Assembly (NCBI RefSeq): GCF_048544455.1
Contig: NC_133537.1
Location: 18,971,541-19,035,540 of the forward strand
Reading direction: 5' to 3'
DNA length: 64,000 nucleotides
From: Silene latifolia
Lineage: Eukaryota; Streptophyta; Magnoliopsida; Caryophyllales; Caryophyllaceae
The position numbers and the translations under genes were made by a program. The notes beneath the pieces were generated by a model, which was not told where the DNA came from, ran no database searches, and saw only the letters and a program-made list of their open reading frames with translations. Every line of letters starts with the position of its first letter. The first letter of the stretch is position 1. Of the stretch, positions 1 through 11,467 are shown in pieces.

Positions 1-252
1 CTCTTCACAAGAGATCCTTACAATGGATAATACGAGGTTTTTAGAAGAAAAATTCAAATTTTGTCTTTAGTTACGATGTTTTAATAGAGATTTGAAAAAA
101 TCGAAATGATATCGTATATAAATTGTGGTAAAGAAATAGAACAATATGATAACGGAATAGTGGAAAACTTAATATTTATCGTTTTATTAATACTTGTAAA
201 TAACAAGTAAAACATCTACATAGTGACCTCTACCCAACTATGATAAATGATC

Positions 253-532
253 CCAAGATCCAAATTCATATTAACTTGGGGCACGGTGTGCCGAAATACC
301 CTTTATTAATATAACTCGGTGGATTAACTCTTTAATCGATTCTACATTTAGAACTCTTGGTCGATAAAATTACATTAATATTTATCTTTAGCCCGAAACA
401 CATCCGGAAATCGTCGTGAATACTTTAGTTGAGTTCAACCCAAATTTCGAATAAATGTGTCCATGATCCAAACTCATATCAACTTAGGGCACGGTGTGCC
501 GAAATACCCTTCATTAATATAACTTCGGTGGA
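253..532. repeat. Two direct copies of a ~71-bp repeat
   Basis: Copy one is 253-323 and copy two is 461-532. Both read from a CCAWGATCCAAA-like start, through GGGCACGGTGTGCCGAAATA, to an AACT(T)CGGTGGA end, with only a few differences. The core GGCACGGTGTGCC is close to palindromic. The repeat lies in the non-coding internal region of the leftmost LTR element. Confidence 0.7.
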
Positions 533-2330
533 TAGACATTTATCACCCACTTCCCCTACATAACAAGGTTTGTACCCCGGTGTGGCCGAGTGCACTCCCT
601 CATGAAATAAGTTTTCATGGTTTCTACTTTTTGGTAAGGCTAAGTCTCAATTGTTTATTTAGCGAGAGGTCATGTCAATTTATTATCTATCACGTTTTAA
701 GTGAACTAAAGCGGTGAACTACGATAATTGTAATTGACACGGTCGATAAACTCGATAAAAAAGATAATGCATGTTTTAGTTATGGCGATTTAGCGATGCA
801 TGCGACATATAAATAAAAAGCAAAGCATAAATTAAATCCTAGTATGGCCTTCCTAAAATAGTAAATCTAATAAACTATTACAAATTCGGAAACCAACTCC
901 ATTGGTCCCTTGAACTTCGGTTTTGGCACGCATCTCGAGGTAACACCGTCTTTAATGGATCGCCTTCTTGAGTGGCACCGTCTTCAAGGATCTCCGGAAT
1001 AAATAAATTACATAACAAATTACATAATTTCCTATTATACATTTGTAATTAAAATAAAAATAAATCTATTAAATTACAAAATGGTGATACGAGATCACAA
1101 TAAATTACAACCGAATCAATATTTCCATACATTTCGGGTAATATCAATTAAAACTAAGGCCATACTAAGTAAAATTACATAATTCAAAAATTACATAAAA
1201 TTAAATTATGACAATCATAAATAAAATGCAGCATTATAATATGTATGAACATGCCCAATTTTATGCTAAATCGCCTTTAAGGAGCCAATATCGTATATTA
1301 ATCGGTTTTTACAGATTTGCGTGATTCAACCTTCTAAAATCACAATAATTACATAAAATCATATTTATGTACTAGTTAATTACCCTAACCATCTTAGGAC
1401 TCAAAATTAGTCTCCACTAACATATTGACAATAATTAACTTATATTTCTTAATATTGTTCATAAAAGGACTTAAAATTACAATATAATGCCATAAACTTC
1501 AAATAAATCATAAAAATTTCAAATAAATTTGAAATTTGAAATTTTAAACTAATGAACATTCTGTAAAAAATACCATGACACTCATAATGTTCAAAAACTT
1601 AGGTTAAAAATTTCGAAATTTATCGAGAAAAACAATGTTGCGGTTTATTGGATTTATCAGTTAAAACCATAAAAATATGAGAAAAATTATTTTTATCAAC
1701 TTTTCAATTTTAGATCTGAAATATGTGATAAAATGCAACATGTGACGTTTTTCATTAGTCATGAAGTATGTTTTAGCAGTTTATACTAATTAAAGTCACT
1801 ATTTATGTGATTTTTCATCAAAAATTCATAAATCATGCATAAAGACTTCATTATAGCCAATTATTTTACACACATTTTGTAAATTTGCATGTGACAACAT
1901 ACTAAATTTATATTACCAGATTCGAAATATAATTCATATTGACCTATTTTTCCATTTAAATTCGATTTTATCTTGAAAAATCCATATTCCGAGCATAAAA
2001 ACTCATAAAATTATGAAAAATTACAGTTAATCAAAATAAAATATATGTGAAAACATATCCAAAAACCACTGGAAAAATCGAAATTTAGCTAATTTTAGTC
2101 CAAAAATGACATTTTTATCATAAAATCACATTTTAATGCCATTATAATATAAAATGAACAATAAAAATCCATAAATTAACCAAAATATCCTAAATACATT
2201 TTAGGACCAGAAACTTTAACATTCATAATAAATTTCGTGATATATCATAATAAACACAAATTTATAAGTTTTGTTTGTTAATCGTATAACGCGGAAAAAC
2301 AATAACCGATTTGCATGCAAACAACCTAAG

Positions 2331-2342
2331 GCTCTGATACCG
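2331..2342 (-). promoter_or_regulatory. Primer-binding site (initiator-Met tRNA type)
   Basis: The minus strand reads CGGTATCAGAGC, one mismatch from the standard plant TGGTATCAGAGC site complementary to initiator Met tRNA. It begins two bases after the LTR end (...CCAACA). This fixes the orientation of the element as minus, with its interior to the left. Confidence 0.8.
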
Positions 2343-2344
2343 CT

Positions 2345-3658
2345 TGTTGGAAATATATCTCATTAAATTACATATTCATATATGTTCAAATTTATTTAGT
2401 CATAAAATAAATTCTAGATCTTATGCATGCAAACATATATAAGATAAGAGAAGAAATCATTGTCCTTACTATATGATTTCGGTTTCATGGGCACCAACAA
2501 GATCTCCTTCTTATTAGTTCTTGAGATTTCTAATAATGGATGAACATTCATGACTTCAAAATAGAAGCCCTCCAATAAGTAGCACCCAAGACTATCCCAA
2601 AATCCCACAAACTAATATGTACTAGATATTTGTAATGTGGTTTACCTTAAAATCGGTTACTAATATTCATATACTGCTACTAGTATTATTAATGATTGAT
2701 TTGTACAAATTAGATTCATAAAAATGAATTTTATGAAGAACAAGAGAGAGAAGGTAGTGATTTTCATAAAAATATGAGAGAATGAATTATTAAGAGAAAA
2801 ATCTCTCAATTGTTGTGTACAAAACCGGTGGGGTGGGGAGGATTTTAGGCCATTTTCCTTTTTCCTTTTTCCTTTTTGTCTTCACAAGACAAATTGTGCA
2901 AGCCTTTTTCCATAGTCATGTCACTATAAAGTGTCATAGACAAATGAATAAGACAAATGGAAAAAGACAAAACTTCTAAACATTGCCCACCAATTTCGGT
3001 TTTGATGTGTAATATGGAGTCCATTTATTTTTGTCAATTATACAATTGAATGTCATGTGACATGTGACATGTCTTATGTCATGTTTTAATTTAAAATGCA
3101 TATTTAACAAATTAAATATCATTTACAAATTAAATAAATCACATTTAACAAATTGACTAGTAATTCAAAATTACTTTCTCATAAAATGGTCATTTAATTA
3201 CTAGTTAGTATAATTCACAACATCTTGTAATTATAAGTAACTTATCATTCTCATCTCGCGTGTTTCGCAAACACCGATTAATTTTAGTAATATAACTTCT
3301 TAAATTACTAGATAAAATCTTATTTAATCACATTATAATAAGATGTCATTTTCTCTCTTATGATAAAAAATTGTTCAATTTTAAGGAATTAATTAATCTG
3401 TATCGACATACAATTAATTAACCTTTTCAATTAAGGGAATCGTCCTTTAGGTGTGACCTCAAGGGATCAACTGATCACCACCGTCGCACGACAGTAATGT
3501 CAAACTCTAGCCAGCCAATCATTACTGATATGTGTGAACCAGTTGACTATATATTTAATGTATCATCCCTTTCGTATTCTTGTTATGAGATTTAAATATG
3601 TGATCAATATGATTGACAATTGTGATCGCATTATTGTCGGAGGACATATATTCCAACA
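2345..3658 (-). repeat. 5' LTR of an LTR retrotransposon inserted in a chromovirus RT gene
   Basis: The 1,314-bp segment is bounded by TGTTGGAAATATAT and ATATATTCCAACA, that is TG...CA ends with a ~13-bp imperfect terminal inverted repeat. A PBS follows at its internal end. On the other side it interrupts the reverse transcriptase of the neighbouring minus-strand chromovirus directly after the MPFG motif. The flanking AACCC (3,659-3,663; GGGTT in the RT reading direction) is probably one copy of the target-site duplication; the other copy is outside the window. Short open frames inside it look like chance. The superfamily cannot be fixed from the LTR alone. Confidence 0.8.
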
Positions 3659-4277
3659 AACCCAAACGGCATCACAACATACTCATAGTGACCATACCTC
3701 GATGTAAAAGTTGTCTTCGGTATGTCCTCCTCCCGAATCTTCACCTGATGGTAACCCGACCTCAAATCGTTCTTAGAAAAGACCGCCGCACCGTTCAACT
3801 GATCAACCAAATCATCTATCCTCGGCAAAGGATACTTGTTCTTTACTGTAACTCTGTTCAACTCCCTATAATCGATGCATAACCTCAAACTTCCTTCTTT
3901 CTTTTTCACAAACAACACTGGTGCTCCCCACGGTGATACACTAGGTCTAATGTATCCCTTCTCAATCAGATCATCCAGCTGTTTCTTCAACTCCTTAGGA
4001 CCCATGCGGTACGGTGCCTTAGAGATTGGTCTCGTCCCCGGTTTCAACTCAACACTGAAATCTATCTCCCTCTTCGGTGGCAAACCCGGTATCTCATCTG
4101 GAAAAACATCTGGGAACTCTCCCACCACTGGTATCTGCTCAACTATCGGGCTCTCCATACTATGGTCTCTCACATGACATAAGATCAACGAACACCCCTT
4201 TCTCAGATAAGACTTCAAGGTCACTGCTGCAATCAACTTAACTTTGGGTTTGACAACAAACCCACGATAAGACACAC
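3659..4277 (-). pseudogene. Chromovirus reverse transcriptase fragment
   Basis: The minus-strand reading covers the PR-RT linker and the first half of RT. Visible motifs include [64 protein letters not shown] and MPFG. These are hallmarks of Ty3/gypsy RT fingers and palm. It stops right after MPFG because another LTR element is inserted, so the catalytic DD motif, RNase H and integrase are not present here. SKNDLRSG replaces the usual SKIDLRSG. The fragment cannot be functional as it stands. Confidence 0.9.
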
Positions 4278-5429
4278 TAATCCTCCATGGACAGTACTAG
4301 CTGAAGTAGACGGCTTAGCAGCCGACCCCTGATTATTGTTGTTTGTCGCCGGTCTCTGATATGAATTACCGCCATTGCGGTTAGCCCCTCCATTGTTGTT
4401 ACTCCGACCACCCCGGTTATTCCACGACCCAGCCGGCCTGTTACTAGCATAACTCTGAGGTGGACCCTGAGAGAAACTCCCCTGTGCCGGTCTCTGGAAA
4501 CACCCACTCACAGCACTAGTATACTCATGCCTCTTGTTGCCCATACCGCCACAGTTGAAGCAAGACAAACCCCAACTGCTACCACCACCTCCACGGCCAC
4601 GCCCATAAGAAGCTCCATCACTAAACCCCGACCCCGAAGAGTAAGCTCTCACCTGGTTATGGACGGTCCTCTTATAACTAGACTGACCACCACCCTCACT
4701 CTTAGCCTTCCTCTTCTCAGAAGCTCTCTCTCGGTTCTCCTTAGTCATCTCAACTAACCTCTCAGCTCTCCCGGCACGCTCATACACCTCCTTGACATTT
4801 GTAAGGACCCCTACCGGCAACTTCTCCATGATCTTGGGTGTCAACCCCTTCTCAAATCTCAAGGCCAAGTTTTCTTGGTTCAGCCCCATATCCTCTGTGT
4901 ACCTAGATTTCTCATTGAACTTATGGTAGTACTCAGCAACTGTCATGTCAGAAGTCATCTTAAAGTCATCAAACTCCTCCCTCAGCTTATTACGCACATG
5001 CTCTGGCACAAAGTCTCGCCTCATAGCTCTCTTAAACTCATCCCATGGTATAGTAGGTAGTCCCTGTTTCACATATAAGTCCTTAGCACTCACCTTAACC
5101 TTATCCCACCACTCACCAGTTGCTTCCCTCAAGTAGAAAGCAGCTTGTTCCACTCGAAGTTCCTTTGGGCAATGAACCAAATTAAGTATGTTCTCCATCT
5201 CTCTATGCCAATTATCCAGCGGAATTGGCGCCCCAGTCCCCATGTACTCTTTAGGATTAAACCTCGCTATATGTATACTTATTTTGGAGTGATCTTGCCC
5301 CGCCTATTTATCTTTCCCCACTTTCTTGAAAGCCTCAGTAAGAGCATCTTGGTGCTCCAACATCTTAACAATCTCATCTATACTCATGTTCTCTGCCCTG
5401 GCATACAACGCGGTTCTCTTTGGCGGCAT
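4278..5429 (-). pseudogene. Chromovirus gag (capsid/nucleocapsid), frameshifted
   Basis: Gag starts at the MPPKR methionine (5,429). A frame break near 5,250-5,304 separates the first ~40 residues from the rest. The capsid core (DNWHREMENI, AAFYLREATGEWW, FVPEHVRNKL, MTVAEYYHKF) is open. It leads into a basic tail, a CFNCGG zinc knuckle whose later His and Cys are altered, and an Asn/Gly-rich linker. The frame then fuses, at about 4,278-4,284, into out-of-frame pol sequence. Comparison with element 2 shows that the protease segment has been deleted there. Confidence 0.88.
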
Positions 5430-5516
5430 CTTGAATCTATATAAGAAAAGGTAAACATGAACATGCATCCCATATCTCAAACACGAAAATGACCTGTACA
5501 ACACCTACTCGATCGA

Positions 5517-5784
5517 GTTGAGGTCACTCGATCGAGTTGCCCACTTACTCGATCGAGTGCCTCGACTCCAGAACCTGACCAGAACGCATCTCAAAACGTA
5601 CTCGATCGAGGCACCATCTTACTCGATCGAGTTGAACGCAATCGATCGAGTGCCCAAACATACTCGATCGAGTGCCCAAAAACAGGTTACTGCCCAGAAA
5701 TGAAAAACTACCTACTCAATCGAGTAACCCCCACTCGATCGAGTCACTCACCTACTCGATCGAGTTCCCCCCACTCGATCGAGT
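5517..5784. repeat. Array of ~11 ACTCGATCGAGT palindromes in the leader
   Basis: About eleven copies of the 12-bp perfect palindrome ACTCGATCGAGT, or one-base variants of it, are scattered at irregular spacing just upstream of gag. A non-repeat spacer, ACAGGTTACTGCCCAG, sits inside the array. A second cluster of the same motif occurs in the LTR of the same element (7,625-7,769), with a related spacer in the opposite relative orientation. Confidence 0.9.
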
Positions 5785-5857
5785 CATGCTGACTCGTATA
5801 CTACCCGCATGCTTATCTCAACACTTTCCAACTAACTATACTTTATGCAAAACGACA

Positions 5858-5995
<138 letters not shown>

Positions 5996-6384
5996 ATATC
6001 TCTTTATATACACAAACAACAATAACTTCCTTTTCATGTTTCTAATAAGCCATGTTATAAATCAACTATCATGCAGTTCATGTATTCAATCAACGAAAGA
6101 TATAATAATACCATCACCATCTTTCACCACACATCTCCTATTCTCCACATGCATGCATCCACCAATTCACATAACACATTACTATATAGATACACAACAC
6201 AAAATAAACACATAGCGATCCTGACACACACCCCATGGTGACCGGTTCAAAGTTGTAAGGCGAGTTCGCGACTTTAGGACATCTCCCAAGTCTTTGCATT
6301 AGCTCCTACAACTCCTACCCGGGTTCATTTTAGTTTGACTCCCTATGTTCATTAGGTTCATTGGTTACAGGTTCCAAGATCGTC

Positions 6385-6396
6385 GCTCTGATGCCA
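6385..6396 (-). promoter_or_regulatory. Primer-binding site of chromovirus element 1
   Basis: The minus strand reads TGGCATCAGAGC, one mismatch from the initiator Met tRNA site. It is separated from the LTR end (...GTTACA) by AAG, the same spacing as in element 2. Confidence 0.85.
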
Positions 6397-6399
6397 CTT

Positions 6400-7793
6400 T
6401 GTAACACCGCCATACTCCAAATGCCTTACCAGGACCACATAAGGTATGAGAACGCTACCATCTCAGTTACCCGAGGCAATGATAATCAAATGGACAATAA
6501 CGAAACGTACTTAAATAATAATGAAGTTTAAGTGATACAAATCAAATTCAAAACTGATAAAAAGAAATACAAATGTTCTCAAAATCCAAACGACTAAAAG
6601 TAACTAGTTCATGACACAGCGGAAGACTCAACGACATGCGATGACTCCATCCCAGCTATCCCTCGCGTAAGCCATCATACCTGCTCAACAACTGCTCACC
6701 ACTCCCGAATGGATCACCACAGTTTTTAAAACAATTAAATGGGGTCAGTACTGATTATATAAAACAACAGCTACAAGGAAACAGTATTACAAACAACTCA
6801 ATCAGCACAACTCAATATCCACAACTCCAATTCATCTCCACACCCCTGACTACACACTGAAGTGTGTAGCCCTGCCAGAGTACCCATCGCAACAAGTACT
6901 CCTCGCCGCCAGTGGGGGACCGCAGCCATTCCCACCTAAGCCCCGCTCATCTCATCCGAGCGATAAACCCATGTTCATTAATGTGCACATCCCTTCTGTG
7001 GCGGGTTCCACATAAGGCGAATCAAGGGCGTGAAGCCACTCCCGCAAGTGACTCCACTCAGCCAGGAACGCACCCCGAAGATCACAGACAGTTATACAAC
7101 AATTACCTTACATAATCAACAATTACCAAAACCAATTCCAATACGATAAAAAATCAACAACAACAACAATCACCAACAATACTATGTAACCAATACTGAG
7201 TAGGGAAACCCTACCTGAGATAGCAATCACCACAGACGATCTAGCAGCTAATAAGAAAGTCTCTTCTACGAATCCTCCTCCTATAATATGCATACATACA
7301 ATTACCACCACAACCATGCAAATCACCCAAAACCCCCAACAATACCCAATTAGGGTTTTAAAGAAACTCAATGAAACACAACATAAATTATACAAGGAAC
7401 TTACCCCTGACATGATGATCACAACGGTGTTAAGAACAAGATGATCCGACGAACTTAGCTTAGGGATTTGCCAATAATGCGAGAGAAGCAAAGCACGTAA
7501 CCTCTAATCGTCTCTTGAAATGGTTAGGATGTTGAAAACATGTTTAAGAAATAATGACAAACCCTTTTATATTAATCTCGCATTATTAATAAAACCCGTC
7601 AAACTCAGCCCGTAAAACACACTTACTCGATCGAGGAAGTGACTTACTCGATCGAATGCCCATTACTCGATCGAGTCCCCAACTTACTCGATCGAGTACC
7701 CTACAGGCAGTCTACTGTTTTGCGTCAAAAACTACTTACTTGACAGAGTAAGCCTCACTCGATAGAGTAACTATAGACACATAAAACCGTACA
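6400..7793 (-). repeat. 5' LTR of chromovirus element 1 (1,394 bp)
   Basis: On the minus strand the LTR runs from TGTACGGTTTT (7,793) to ...GGCGGTGTTACA (6,400). A TATAAAAG box lies at 7,564-7,571, just downstream of a palindrome array. Landmarks shared with the other two chromovirus LTRs include GGTAGGGTTTCCCTACTC, a CTGTGG/CCACA hairpin before TGTGCACATTAATGA (6,976-7,013), and a CTACACAC/GTGTGTAG hairpin (6,850-6,869). The 3' LTR is outside the window, so the insertion cannot be dated. Open frames here are short and lack similarity to anything recognised. Confidence 0.85.
7625..7769. repeat. Palindrome array in U3 of chromovirus element 1
   Basis: There are four close copies of ACTCGATCGAGT plus two degenerate ones, spread over 145 bp and ending about 55 bp upstream of the TATA box in the transcription direction. 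The spacer (ACAGTAGACTGCC on the minus strand) matches the TTACTGCCC spacer of element 2. Confidence 0.85.
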
Positions 7794-7937
7794 GCATGTT
7801 TATAAAAGGATTTGTCTTCCTTCTTCTTGGGGAACACTCTCTGGGGCTCTCTAAAGTTTACATTGTACCCTCTTTTTTTTGTTGATGTCGATCAATGCCG
7901 GTAGTGAAACGGTGGTCACTCGGTCTGATAGCGGTTC

Positions 7938-8333
7938 GTGCCCTTAACCGTCGGGCAGTTCTTCACCTCTATTGTTGGCATGCTGAGCCAATCTCCGTCT
8001 CCTTGTGAGTTATCCCCGAAGGACATTGTGGAGCTTAAGGCAGACTTGTCCGGCCTTAGTTCGTCCGGTAGGATCTTTCAGAGGGAGGTGCATCAATTAC
8101 AGTACATGCTTCATCGCCTAAGGGTCAATTTTCCCCTGGGACATCCAACGGTGACCTCGATCATGACTTCTCTTAACCGATGTAGCAAGGATGTGAAGCT
8201 GGTTCGGAAGTATAGGGCGAAGTTAAAGGGACGCCTGAAACGTCGGTTCGGCCAGGACTCGTCGGGCCGGTCCTCCCCCTCTAATTCGGGGGGAGGGCCA
8301 GGCTCTACAGAATCGGCTTCTTCTCGGACGTAA
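7938..8333 (+). CDS. Hypothetical protein, possibly part of the Tat opposite-strand gene
   Basis: A 131-residue open frame that I do not recognise. The middle part is basic, Leu/Arg-rich and probably helical (VHQLQYMLHRLR, VRKYRAKLKGRLKRRFG). The tail is rich in Ser and Gly. There is no signal peptide or membrane segment. It lies in the presumed 3' non-pol region of the Tat element, in the same orientation as the pseudogene at 18,443-20,555. It could be the end of a second copy of that gene or chance. An ATG further inside, at residue 15, could also be the start. Confidence 0.3.
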   Translation: MPLTVGQFFTSIVGMLSQSPSPCELSPKDIVELKADLSGLSSSGRIFQREVHQLQYMLHRLRVNFPLGHPTVTSIMTSLNRCSKDVKLVRKYRAKLKGRLKRRFGQDSSGRSSPSNSGGGPGSTESASSRT

Positions 8334-9333
8334 GGCTGTCTCGCCACAGAACCCCTTGGTAGGAGGATAAGTGTCCTGCAGTCTCTTCGGTAGGTGAGCT
8401 CGAACCTAATTTTCTAGACGACCTCCTTTTGTATTCGCTCGGTAGATGGATGCATTCAACTCTCTTTTTCTTTTTCGATCGGCTGATATGCTGATTGTAG
8501 ATCCGGTTTCTTTTCCCTTTGGCCTTTCCTGATTCAGTTTGTGTTTGAATCCGTAGCCGTTTTTTTACTTTTTGTACACGTGTCGCCCTCTGATTCCTCA
8601 GGGAATTCGGTAGGGTTTTACTACATTTATTCCATCTTTGGCTTTTCTTATAAATAGAAATGTTGTCGCCTAGGGTTTTTGCATAACTCTTGCGCACTTC
8701 AGCGGAAATGGGTATAAGAGCGCGATTCCTTCACTCCTTTTTCTCTCGATGTAGGCCTCGTGGGGAGATTTGGGGGGGGGGGGGGTTCTACTTTATCAAG
8801 AAAATTCATCTAATAGAAAACACAAATGGCCATCACGACCCTCTTAATGCTTCCTTATGGATTTTTCTCTCCATTACTCGTCTAATTTTGGATGGTAATT
8901 CTGCGTAACATCCGACCCGTGTCGTGATCCTGTTGTCGGGTGATCTACCACCCTTTTGCACGTCTCTCAATGGGATGTGTGGGCTGGTAGCCGGATGGCG
9001 TTCGTTGCTCCGCTGATCCGGATGATGCCTTAACGAGGGGCGTTTTTGGAGACGCGTACCTCGTCGGCGGGATTCTTCGCGGAGAACGGGCTGGAGCTTT
9101 CTTGACGGACTGCCGCTGGGCCTCGCTTAGGTCAATTTGGACGGAATTCCTTGGGTGGCTGGCTTCTTGGCGATGATTGGACGTCTCTTGGATGTTCATA
9201 TCCTCGCTCGAGCCACCTAGTAGTCCTCCTTCCCGGTGGCTCTCCTTCAGGGGAGGTCCTTTCCTATTCGGCTGAGCTCCTGGGCCTGTCCATTTGTCTA
9301 GCATCGGTGTCTTTCCTTGGGGCATGTCCTAGC
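8334..9333. other. Gene-free stretch, presumed Tat 3' region
   Basis: No gene that I can support. It contains a 14-base G homopolymer (8,771-8,784) and a TATA-like CTTATAAATAG (8,647-8,657). A minus-strand open frame (9,325-8,945), rich in Pro, Ser and Arg, may be decayed coding sequence but has no recognisable motif. The last five bases (CTAGC) are the left target-site duplication of the next element. Confidence 0.4.
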
Positions 9334-10640
9334 TGTAATACCACAGTTTTCTAAGTCTTTTACTCGGCCGAATATGGCTTACTCGGCCGAGTAAGGGTGT
9401 CGTGTGTTTCTGGACAGCTTACTGCCCAGGAATACTCGGCCGAGTATGGGAATACTCGACCAAGTAGAGGATACTCGGCCGAGTATACTCTATACTCGAC
9501 CGAGTATCCGGTCTGACGGGTATTAATTCTGCGGTTTGATTTAGAAAGGATTAGAGTTATTTAAGACGTGTTTATCAGTTTCTAATCATTTTTACAAAAC
9601 CAAATAATACAACGTAACTCTAATCCTCTCCAAATCTCTCTCAAGTGTGTGTGTGGATCATTAGCGAGTCTTCTTCATCATTTATTGCATCGTTCGTGTC
9701 GGTAAGCTTTTGATTTCAGTAATTCCATTGCTTTATCTTTTAGGGTTTTTCCCTAATTTGTGATTTGGGGTAAAAAGGTTTTTTCATATGGTAATTGGAA
9801 TTATGTGATTGTTGTTAGGTGAGGACTTCGTAGAAGAGCCATTCTAGCTTGCTTGTGTGTCTCATTGCAGTTGTGCTAAGGTAGGGTTTCCCTACTCGGT
9901 TTACTGTTTAATTGTTATAAGATTATGTGGTAATTTTTGTACGATTGATTATCTGCTGATCGTTGTTGGTGTGTTGGAGTTGGTGCACGTGTTGTGATGG
10001 TTGTTCATGATGTTCGCGAGGTGCGTCCTCGGCTAAGTGGAGTCACTTGCGGGAGTGGCTTCACGCCCTAGTTTCGCCCTCTGTGGAACCTGCCACAGGA
10101 GGGGATGTGCACATTAATGAACTGGGTTTTCGCTCGTTGATGAGCGTAGCTAAGGTGGGAACGGCTGCGGTCCCCCACTAACAGGGCTACACACTTTAGT
10201 GTGTAGTTGGTTACTTGTTGTGATTGGGAGTTGGAGGTGGATGATGATCAGCTGTTGTCTTTTCGTACGTGTCTTATTTTGATTATACAGTAACTGACCC
10301 CGTTGTTGTTTTATAAAATCCGTGGTGATCCATTCGGGGATGGTGAGCAGATTGTGACAGGTGATGATGTCTACTAGCTATGGGGCCGTCATGGGGGAGT
10401 CATCACTCGAGTCTAGCTTCCGCTGTCAAGAGTTTTATCATTCAGTTTTAGTTGTTGAACATTAGTAACATGTACTTTGGTTTTTGTTTTTTGGATCATG
10501 TAACCATTAATCATTTATACTTTAATAATTGTGTTTTGGATTGGTAACTTTGATATACTAACCTCGGGCAACCGAGATGGTGATGGTCTCTCATGCTAGG
10601 GTGGTCCTGGTAAGGCACCTTGGTATATGGGGGTGTCATA
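9334..10640 (+). repeat. 5' LTR of chromovirus element 2
   Basis: It starts TGTAATACCAC and ends GGGTGTCATA. The last bases were probably CACA, as in the 3' copy, changed by one substitution. U3 contains a palindrome array (9,362-9,505) and a TATA-like TTATTTAAG (9,557-9,565). Downstream are hairpins CTGTGG/CCACAG (10,081-10,098) and CTACACAC/GTGTGTAG (10,187-10,206). A CTCGG(GCAA)CCGAG hairpin lies near the 3' end (about 10,563-10,576). Confidence 0.93.
9362..9505. repeat. TACTCGGCCGAGTA palindrome array in U3 of element 2
   Basis: Six copies with a GGCC or GACC centre are split by the spacer ACAGCTTACTGCCCAGG. The array ends about 50 bp upstream of the TATA-like box. The same array is present in the 3' LTR (about 16,340-16,483). 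Confidence 0.9.
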
Positions 10641-10643
10641 AAG

Positions 10644-10655
10644 TGGTATCAGAGC
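10644..10655 (+). promoter_or_regulatory. Primer-binding site of element 2
   Basis: TGGTATCAGAGC, a perfect initiator Met tRNA site, lies three bases after the 5' LTR. Confidence 0.95.
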
Positions 10656-11467
10656 GACGATTCTGGAACCTAAAACCAATGAACCCAATGAATGTAAGGA
10701 GTGTAAATAAAATAAATTCGGGGAGAGTTGTTTGGAGCTACCGCAAAGACTTGGGAGACGTCTCGAAGTCGTATTGAGGCCCTTATGATCTCAATTCGGT
10801 CACATGGGGAAGTCTTAGAAACCGTTGTATGTTTAAGTCATGTTTTGTGTGATACCTATAACTTGAATCTTGTGAAGTTATTGGATGAATGGTGAAAGCG
10901 TTGGAACATGGTAATATATGAAGGGTGAATTGTGAATTCATATATGATAGATCTTGAGTATGAAATATGTTGAGCATGTTACCTGTTTAATACGTGACTT
11001 TCAAAATGGTAGTGGTACATATGTATATATCTTGATAGAAAAGCATGTTTACGTATGTTTACGATAGTTTACAGCTCGTTTTTGGCATGACTCGGCCGAG
11101 CAGGGCGAGTACTCGACCGAGTAGAGGGTACTCGGTCGAGTAACCAGACACTCGATCGAGTGTTGTTTGGGGTGTACGTAGAAGTAGCTACTGGTTATGA
11201 TCACTCGACCGAGTAATAGATCATACTCGACCGAGTGGGGCATATTCGATCGATTATCATCCATACTCGACCGAGTATGTTTTCTGTGTTTTTGACGTTG
11301 GCTACTGGATTGTAACACTCGACCGAGTATTAGTAATACTCGACCGAGGAGTCCATACTCGACCGAGTATCTCACCATACTCGGCCGAGTACTTCTTTGG
11401 CGGAGGGTCATGTTTATTTTGAGTCGTAGGCTATATGCTTACGTTTCCCTACTTTTATCAGCTCAAA
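10656..11467 (+). other. Leader of element 2
   Basis: Non-coding sequence between PBS and gag. The 3' part (11,090-11,390) is a dense palindrome array; the rest shows nothing distinctive. Confidence 0.7.
11090..11390. repeat. ACTCGACCGAGT palindrome array in the leader of element 2
   Basis: About twelve copies of an ACTCG(NN)CGAGT motif occur over 300 bp, most with a GACC centre. Two interspersed spacers contain GCTACTG. The array ends about 80 bp before the gag ATG and mirrors the leader array of element 1. Confidence 0.88.

Larger units (their letters stand above)
1..2344 (-). mobile_element. Non-coding internal region of a minus-strand LTR retrotransposon
   Basis: An AT-rich stretch with no supportable coding region on either strand. 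It lies immediately downstream, on the minus strand, of a primer-binding site and LTR (2,331-3,658), so it should be the 5' internal part of that element, which runs off the left edge. More than 2.3 kb without gag is long for a leader. This may be a non-autonomous LARD-like element, or gag may lie further left. That reading is inference. Confidence 0.5.

Noticed and set aside
3613..5444. Plus-strand open frames across the chromovirus gag and RT
   Set aside because: They are antisense to clearly recognisable minus-strand gag and RT.
5517..5784. Regularly repeated short motif resembling a CRISPR array
   Set aside because: Spacing is irregular, repeats are 12-bp palindromes without unique equal-length spacers, and the context is a plant retrotransposon leader.
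8945..9325. Minus-strand Pro/Ser/Arg-rich frame as a possible Tat gag N-terminus
   Set aside because: No conserved capsid motif is seen, and the true Tat gag start is found at 40,998.
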